Assembly: GCA_028693165.1 (NCBI GenBank)
Contig: JAQUVX010000005.1
Location: 62,001 to 126,000, forward strand
DNA: 64,000 nt
Reading direction: 5' to 3'
From: Lachnospiraceae bacterium
GTDB taxonomy: Bacteria; Bacillota; Clostridia; Lachnospirales; Lachnospiraceae
Positions 60,434 through 64,000 of the stretch are shown here, piece by piece. Position 1 is the first letter of the stretch, and every line of letters begins with the position of its first letter. The notes below the pieces were generated by a model. The model did not search any database. It was not told the DNA's origin and saw only the letters and a list, made by a program, of their open reading frames with translations. The position numbers were made by a program, and so were the translations under genes.

Positions 60434-61756
60434 TCATACCTCATTTCCGCGAGACATGAGTTCCTCAAAAATGGGTGTGAAATCAATGTCCTTAATTGCG
60501 CCATAGCGATCCACGAAGTAGTTCTTCATGTAATCTTCGTTTTGCCGGACGCCGGATTTTCCTGCAGTTCCAAAATCAGAGAGAGAATAATGGGTGCTGC
60601 AGTGTGTTTCATCGTCTCGCTCCACAAATTTGATCTCGTCACGGCGATACAAATTTGCGTTTAGGAAAATCGGATTGTGCGTATTAAAAATGAGCTGGGC
60701 ATGGTGAATGTTGATTTCGTCATTATGAAAAATGTTGATAATGTTCATCAGCGCCATCGGGTGAATGGATGCGTCGAATTCATCCACGACCAAGGTGCTA
60801 CCGTTTAGCAGGGCGTTGACTACCAGTGGAAACATATTCACAAAGCGGATGGTTCCGTAGGATTCAAACAGCTCTGCCGGAATCGCAGTCCCTTTTTTTG
60901 ATGCGCCAAAAAGCGAGCAGAGCTTTGCTTCATTGCTGTCGCCCTCTACCATATAGCCCAGTGCATTGGAATTGATGCCGAAATGGTTGGCTGCCTCGTT
61001 GAGCGTCTTTTCGATATATACAGATTTCTTTTTCGGATCGCTGAACTTTCGGATAAGATGCATGGAATCAGCTCTGTAAATCACCATGAATTTATTGTCC
61101 AGCCAATTACTGATCAATGCAACCAGCTTGGCACTGAACATTGTTTTGAAGCCGTTCATCAAAAACAATTCTTCGTCGTTTAAGTTGCTTGCGGCCAGCG
61201 AAATTGCACCCTCAGCATTTTGTGCAAAGGCATTGACGAGCAGGTCTTGAATCGTATCGAACGATCCAAATTCCAAGCCACCGTTTCGCGAAAAAATCAT
61301 TGCTTTATTAACGGTGAGACTTTCCGACAAAATTCTTCTCGAATGCTCTGTATCTAAAAACTTACCCAAATCGGCAGAAAAAGAGTATTCCACCAGTATC
61401 CCATCCGTGATAAACCGAATTGCAAAACTCACCGGCTGCACCTGCTGGGCAGAATTATTCGGGATCAGTTCCAGTGCGTTGGCAGCAGGATTCGGGGCGC
61501 TTTTATCGTCATCATTGCGGATGTTTCCCCTAAGTACAATGGATTTAAAGGTGTCCATTGCACCAATGATGTTGGTTTTACCGGATGCGTTTGGGCCGTA
61601 AATGACAGCCGAGCATAGTCCTCGGTAGGTGTTCTTGCCGATGGTTTCCTGAAGCACACTATAATCTAATCCTTTTTGCTTGGGTGCGGGGACAAGGGAG
61701 AAGCTCAGTTCTTCTTGAAAGGACTTATAATTTGAAGTTTTAAATTCTAAGAGCAT
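60434..61756 (-). CDS. RloA-like AAA family ATPase
   Basis: From ATG 61756 (GGAGG upstream) the protein has 440 residues. It is an ABC/SMC-like AAA ATPase (AAA_15/21 type) with FKTSNYKSF at the N-terminus, Walker A GPNASGKT (54-61), and Walker B LVVDEFDASIHPMAL near residue 330. FNTHNPIFLN follows as the H-loop-like motif. Together with RloB it resembles OLD/PARIS-type two-gene systems that sense phage and abort infection. A TATAAT on the minus strand at 61801-61806 is the likely promoter. Confidence 0.86.
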   Translation of the reverse strand: MLLEFKTSNYKSFQEELSFSLVPAPKQKGLDYSVLQETIGKNTYRGLCSAVIYGPNASGKTNIIGAMDTFKSIVLRGNIRNDDDKSAPNPAANALELIPNNSAQQVQPVSFAIRFITDGILVEYSFSADLGKFLDTEHSRRILSESLTVNKAMIFSRNGGLEFGSFDTIQDLLVNAFAQNAEGAISLAASNLNDEELFLMNGFKTMFSAKLVALISNWLDNKFMVIYRADSMHLIRKFSDPKKKSVYIEKTLNEAANHFGINSNALGYMVEGDSNEAKLCSLFGASKKGTAIPAELFESYGTIRFVNMFPLVVNALLNGSTLVVDEFDASIHPMALMNIINIFHNDEINIHHAQLIFNTHNPIFLNANLYRRDEIKFVERDDETHCSTHYSLSDFGTAGKSGVRQNEDYMKNYFVDRYGAIKDIDFTPIFEELMSRGNEV

Positions 61757-61769
61757 GGTTTTTCCTCCA

Positions 61770-61806
61770 TTCTGCAAAATAGTTGCAAAATCATATTTTC
61801 ATTATA
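61770..61806 (-). promoter_or_regulatory. Promoter region of rloAB with repeated TTGCAAAAT
   Basis: On the minus strand TATAAT is at 61801-61806. Downstream, ATTTTGCAAC and ATTTTGCAGA lie in tandem, and TTGCAAAAT occurs again near 61854. The direct repeats could bind a regulator. The rest of 61757-62056 holds no gene that I accept, only a hairpin (62015-62041) and the right 12-bp repeat. Confidence 0.45.
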
Positions 61807-62008
61807 CATATAATATGCTCTGAAGTCAATTTTTATTCTTTATTTTACAGCAATCTTGCAAAATGAAATTGCTCCCATAAAAACAGCCACCCGGCACGAA
61901 AAGGCAGGATGGCTGTAGGACAATCTAATCTCACAGGGATATGTCTTGGATCATCGCCAAGTGTTTTGGGGAGTAGTAGTGACGGCTCTCTGATTCCAAC
62001 TTCATAAA

Positions 62009-62020
62009 CTGTCAAGGAGC
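62009..62020. repeat. 12-bp direct repeat, right copy
   Basis: CTGTCAAGGAGC, identical to 59720-59731, 2,289 bp away. A hairpin GGAGCGGAG/CTCCGCTCC starts inside it and may be the terminator of the following dehydrogenase gene on the minus strand. Confidence 0.55.
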
Positions 62021-62056
62021 GGAGTATAATCCTCCGCTCCCCCTTAGTAATGATGA

Positions 62057-63094
62057 TCAATCTTTTAAATACATCTGCATCGGATAGGACAAATATTCCA
62101 GTGCATCCAGTTTTTCTACGGTAATGTAACCAGCCGGTGCATTGAGAATAGTCGGTATCCGGTTCACGATAGTAGCACAGGTATGCTCAACCGTAGCCGG
62201 CTTTTTGACAAAGAACGTGGTATCCGGTTCTCCGATAATCTTCCAGTCGCACATATCTCCATCATCCGGACCATATACCTTGCCGATACACTGAGTCTCG
62301 ATCACCGGTCCCTGGAATGTCTCGGTAGTGACAACCGCACTCATGCCGATACAGTTGCCCTTTGGAATCGTTGCCTCCAGTGTTGCTGAATACAAATCGC
62401 TGTCATAGAAATATGGAACACATTTCTGTGTTTGTGATTTAATCGTCCATCCCATTTTATTGCAAAGTGCCTCATTGGAATTCCATACATAAGCTGGCTC
62501 CAGGGTAGTCGGATGTGCAATTTTCTCTTCAAATTCTTCTGGTGTCATTCCTGCGCCATGAGCCTCTGCCAGTGCCAGACCATAATCCTCTACGTTGTAG
62601 CTTACGGCACCCTCGATGCGGTCAATCCGATGCACACCGCCTGCCACGCAGCCAATCATATTAATCCAGTAAACATCCTGCATGCCCGCACCAACGATTG
62701 TGCAGCCATTTTCCTTTGCCAGCAAATCCAGCTTATTGGTGATAGCAGAAGCAGTTGTCCATGGATAAATCGCCTCTTCACAGGTCGTCACTACACTGAT
62801 TCCTCTTGCTGCACATTTCTCGAAATGCGGATAAACATCATCCATAAAACTAAACAGGGTTATAACTGCAATATCGGCATCACATTCATCCAGAACGGCA
62901 TCTGCATCGTCACGAATGACCACGCCAAGCTTCCTGCCCAGACCTGCGAAATCCCCCACGTCCATTCCTACTACCTTGGGATTACAGTCGATTGCTCCTA
63001 CAATCTCCGCACCTTTTTCATACAGATAGCGAAGAATATATTTCGCCATCTTTCCACATCCATACTGCACCACTCTGATTTTTTCACAATTCAT
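62057..63094 (-). CDS. DapB-like NAD(P)-dependent dehydrogenase (2,4-diaminopentanoate dehydrogenase-like)
   Basis: A 345-residue protein. The N-terminal Rossmann domain ([22 protein letters not shown](P) loop GCGKMA) resembles dihydrodipicolinate reductase. The whole sequence fits the Ord/amine dehydrogenase-like group, in which 2,4-diaminopentanoate dehydrogenase acts in clostridial ornithine fermentation. None of the other ornithine genes (ortAB, oraSE) are nearby, so another amino compound is possible. AAGGGG precedes ATG 63094. A MerR-type promoter with a 19-bp spacer lies upstream, and the MerR gene is next. Confidence 0.8.
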   Translation of the reverse strand: MNCEKIRVVQYGCGKMAKYILRYLYEKGAEIVGAIDCNPKVVGMDVGDFAGLGRKLGVVIRDDADAVLDECDADIAVITLFSFMDDVYPHFEKCAARGISVVTTCEEAIYPWTTASAITNKLDLLAKENGCTIVGAGMQDVYWINMIGCVAGGVHRIDRIEGAVSYNVEDYGLALAEAHGAGMTPEEFEEKIAHPTTLEPAYVWNSNEALCNKMGWTIKSQTQKCVPYFYDSDLYSATLEATIPKGNCIGMSAVVTTETFQGPVIETQCIGKVYGPDDGDMCDWKIIGEPDTTFFVKKPATVEHTCATIVNRIPTILNAPAGYITVEKLDALEYLSYPMQMYLKD

Positions 63095-63146
63095 AATTCG
63101 TACCCCTTTCTACTATAAAAACGGCAACGGTTACTTTGATATTTAT

Positions 63147-63177
63147 AGTATAAAGCTTATAGGCACTATCAAGTCAA
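63147..63177 (-). promoter_or_regulatory. MerR-type promoter of the dehydrogenase gene
   Basis: On the minus strand TTGACT (63172-63177) and TATACT (63147-63152) are 19 bp apart, the over-long spacer used by MerR activators. The spacer contains a near-perfect dyad, CTTGATAG-TGC-CTATAAG. Confidence 0.75.
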
Positions 63178-63201
63178 TTGGGCAATATTGACATTTCTTT
63201 G

Positions 63202-64000
63202 TCAATTTGATGGCATCTGAATTGGTACTTGTAGCCGTAAATACATCCCCCGCTCCTGTAAATTGGCGGGAAGCTCTGCGATCACTTCACAGATATAATC
63301 ACCAGAAATCTTGTAATGCCGCTCCTCTATCTCAACCAGAAGCCGGTTGATATATTCCTTTTCCTTTTCGAATTTGTCACAGTAAATGCACAGGTAGGTA
63401 TTGGATGGAATCGTCGTAATCAGCGTTTCATCCACATAGTCCTTATCGACAAGTACAAAGACCTCTGTGGAATAAAACTCCTGCCTGAGTAATTTGTCCT
63501 TGCGAAGAATCGTTCCTGCGTTGCAAAAATAGATTTGCGGCATATCCTCCCGAATCAGGGTCTCCTTCAAATCCCGCAGAATCTGTTCATAAACGTCGAT
63601 TTCATAATCATAAAAATTCACCTTGGAGTCCACCAGATACATCCGGCGTTTCGGGATATATTCTATCAGGATGGAACCATCCGGCGGCGCCGTCTCATAT
63701 CGCTCATAGCTTTCCAGGGTTCGCTCAATGGCACGTTTCTGATAATTCAGCTGTTTGATCTGCTTCTCAATGGACCGTTTATTCTCCTCTAAAATACGTT
63801 GAATCAGCGACAAATCGGTTTGCTTCATCTGCTGGCTGATTTCCTTTAGGGTCATTCCCAGAGACTTCATATATTGAATCATATCCAGTTGTGCACTTTG
63901 TCGTATGGTATAGTAGCGATAACCATTACTCGGCTCCCGATAGGCCGGAGACAGCAGACCCTCTTTGTCATATAACCTCAATGTCTGCTCTGATATCCGG
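63202..64000 (-). CDS. MerR-family transcriptional regulator, 5' end outside the window
   Basis: The frame is open to the right edge, so the first residues are missing. It begins RISEQTLRLYDKEGLLSPAYREPSNGYRYY, part of a MerR winged helix, followed by a dimerisation helix (LIQRILEENKRSIEKQIKQLNYQKRAIERTLESY region). A C-terminal effector-binding domain of the GyrI/BmrR type completes it. It probably activates the adjacent dehydrogenase gene through the 19-bp-spacer promoter at 63147-63177 when a hydrophobic or cationic ligand binds. Confidence 0.9.
   Translation of the reverse strand, partial: RISEQTLRLYDKEGLLSPAYREPSNGYRYYTIRQSAQLDMIQYMKSLGMTLKEISQQMKQTDLSLIQRILEENKRSIEKQIKQLNYQKRAIERTLESYERYETAPPDGSILIEYIPKRRMYLVDSKVNFYDYEIDVYEQILRDLKETLIREDMPQIYFCNAGTILRKDKLLRQEFYSTEVFVLVDKDYVDETLITTIPSNTYLCIYCDKFEKEKEYINRLLVEIEERHYKISGDYICEVIAELPANLQERGMYLRLQVPIQMPSN

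Noticed and set aside
61845-62060. A 71-residue minus-strand frame beside the rloAB segment
   Set aside because: It overlaps a hairpin and the 12-bp repeat, has no ribosome site, and its sequence looks like read-through of intergenic DNA.

Overview
The window looks like chromosome of a gut-type Clostridia, most likely Lachnospiraceae. It has strong AGGAGG ribosome sites, TTGACA/TATAAT promoters with 17-bp spacers, an ANTAR regulator beside type I glutamine synthetase, lipoprotein-type binding proteins, Rpn-family remnants, and genes such as the DUF5721 protein that are typical of this family. Most genes look GC-balanced to GC-rich. The first 7 kb and the 19-20.7 kb block are visibly AT-richer.

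Layout. 1-7.6 kb: a 7-kb integrative element carrying a BceRS-BceAB antimicrobial-peptide resistance module and a large serine recombinase. It sits inside an NMT1/SsuA-type substrate-binding-protein gene and has swapped 3' ends with it. 7.7-18.8 kb: housekeeping genes, mostly on the minus strand: mscL, a D,D-carboxypeptidase, rarA behind LexA-like boxes, an amidase, lrp, dapF, an ANTAR protein, glnA with an attenuator-like leader, and a cadmium/zinc efflux operon. 18.9-24.6 kb: a repeat-rich accessory stretch with a PD-(D/E)XK-like orphan gene between two 235-bp direct repeats built on TTGGACAATT sites, three degenerate tandem arrays, an MBL/HxlR/PEBP group, and a second DapF homologue with serines in place of both catalytic cysteines. 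24.8-30.8 kb: an AraC regulator and a complete livKHMGF-type ABC operon. 30.9-39.8 kb: two MATE pumps, a polar amino-acid ABC operon, and two L,D-transpeptidases. 39.8-47.5 kb: SseB-like protein, a two-component system, a CitMHS transporter, and LysR divergent from aspartase. 47.5-53.3 kb: DUF5721, a PrsA-like foldase, sbcCD, and a HAD phosphatase.

53.4-64 kb is an accessory mosaic. It contains an Rpn remnant and a P1 peptidase whose start regions recur, decayed, at 59.5 kb. Between the two copies lie tRNA-Ser(CGA) and a WYL-regulated cassette: zinc ribbon, DUF3795, DUF3788, and a radical SAM-DUF3781 fusion. The regulator gene is broken by a stop codon, but its promoter and the cassette promoter share the same operator. 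A RloA/RloB pair, probably phage defence, follows and is bracketed by a 12-bp direct repeat. The window ends with a DapB-like dehydrogenase under a MerR-type promoter.

The best candidates for undescribed biology are the TTGGACAATT repeat/nuclease-like unit, the recombinase that trades C-termini with its target gene, the zinc-ribbon/radical-SAM cassette, the Ser/Ser DapF paralogue and the glnA leader. All functions are inferred from reading the sequence; no database search was run.
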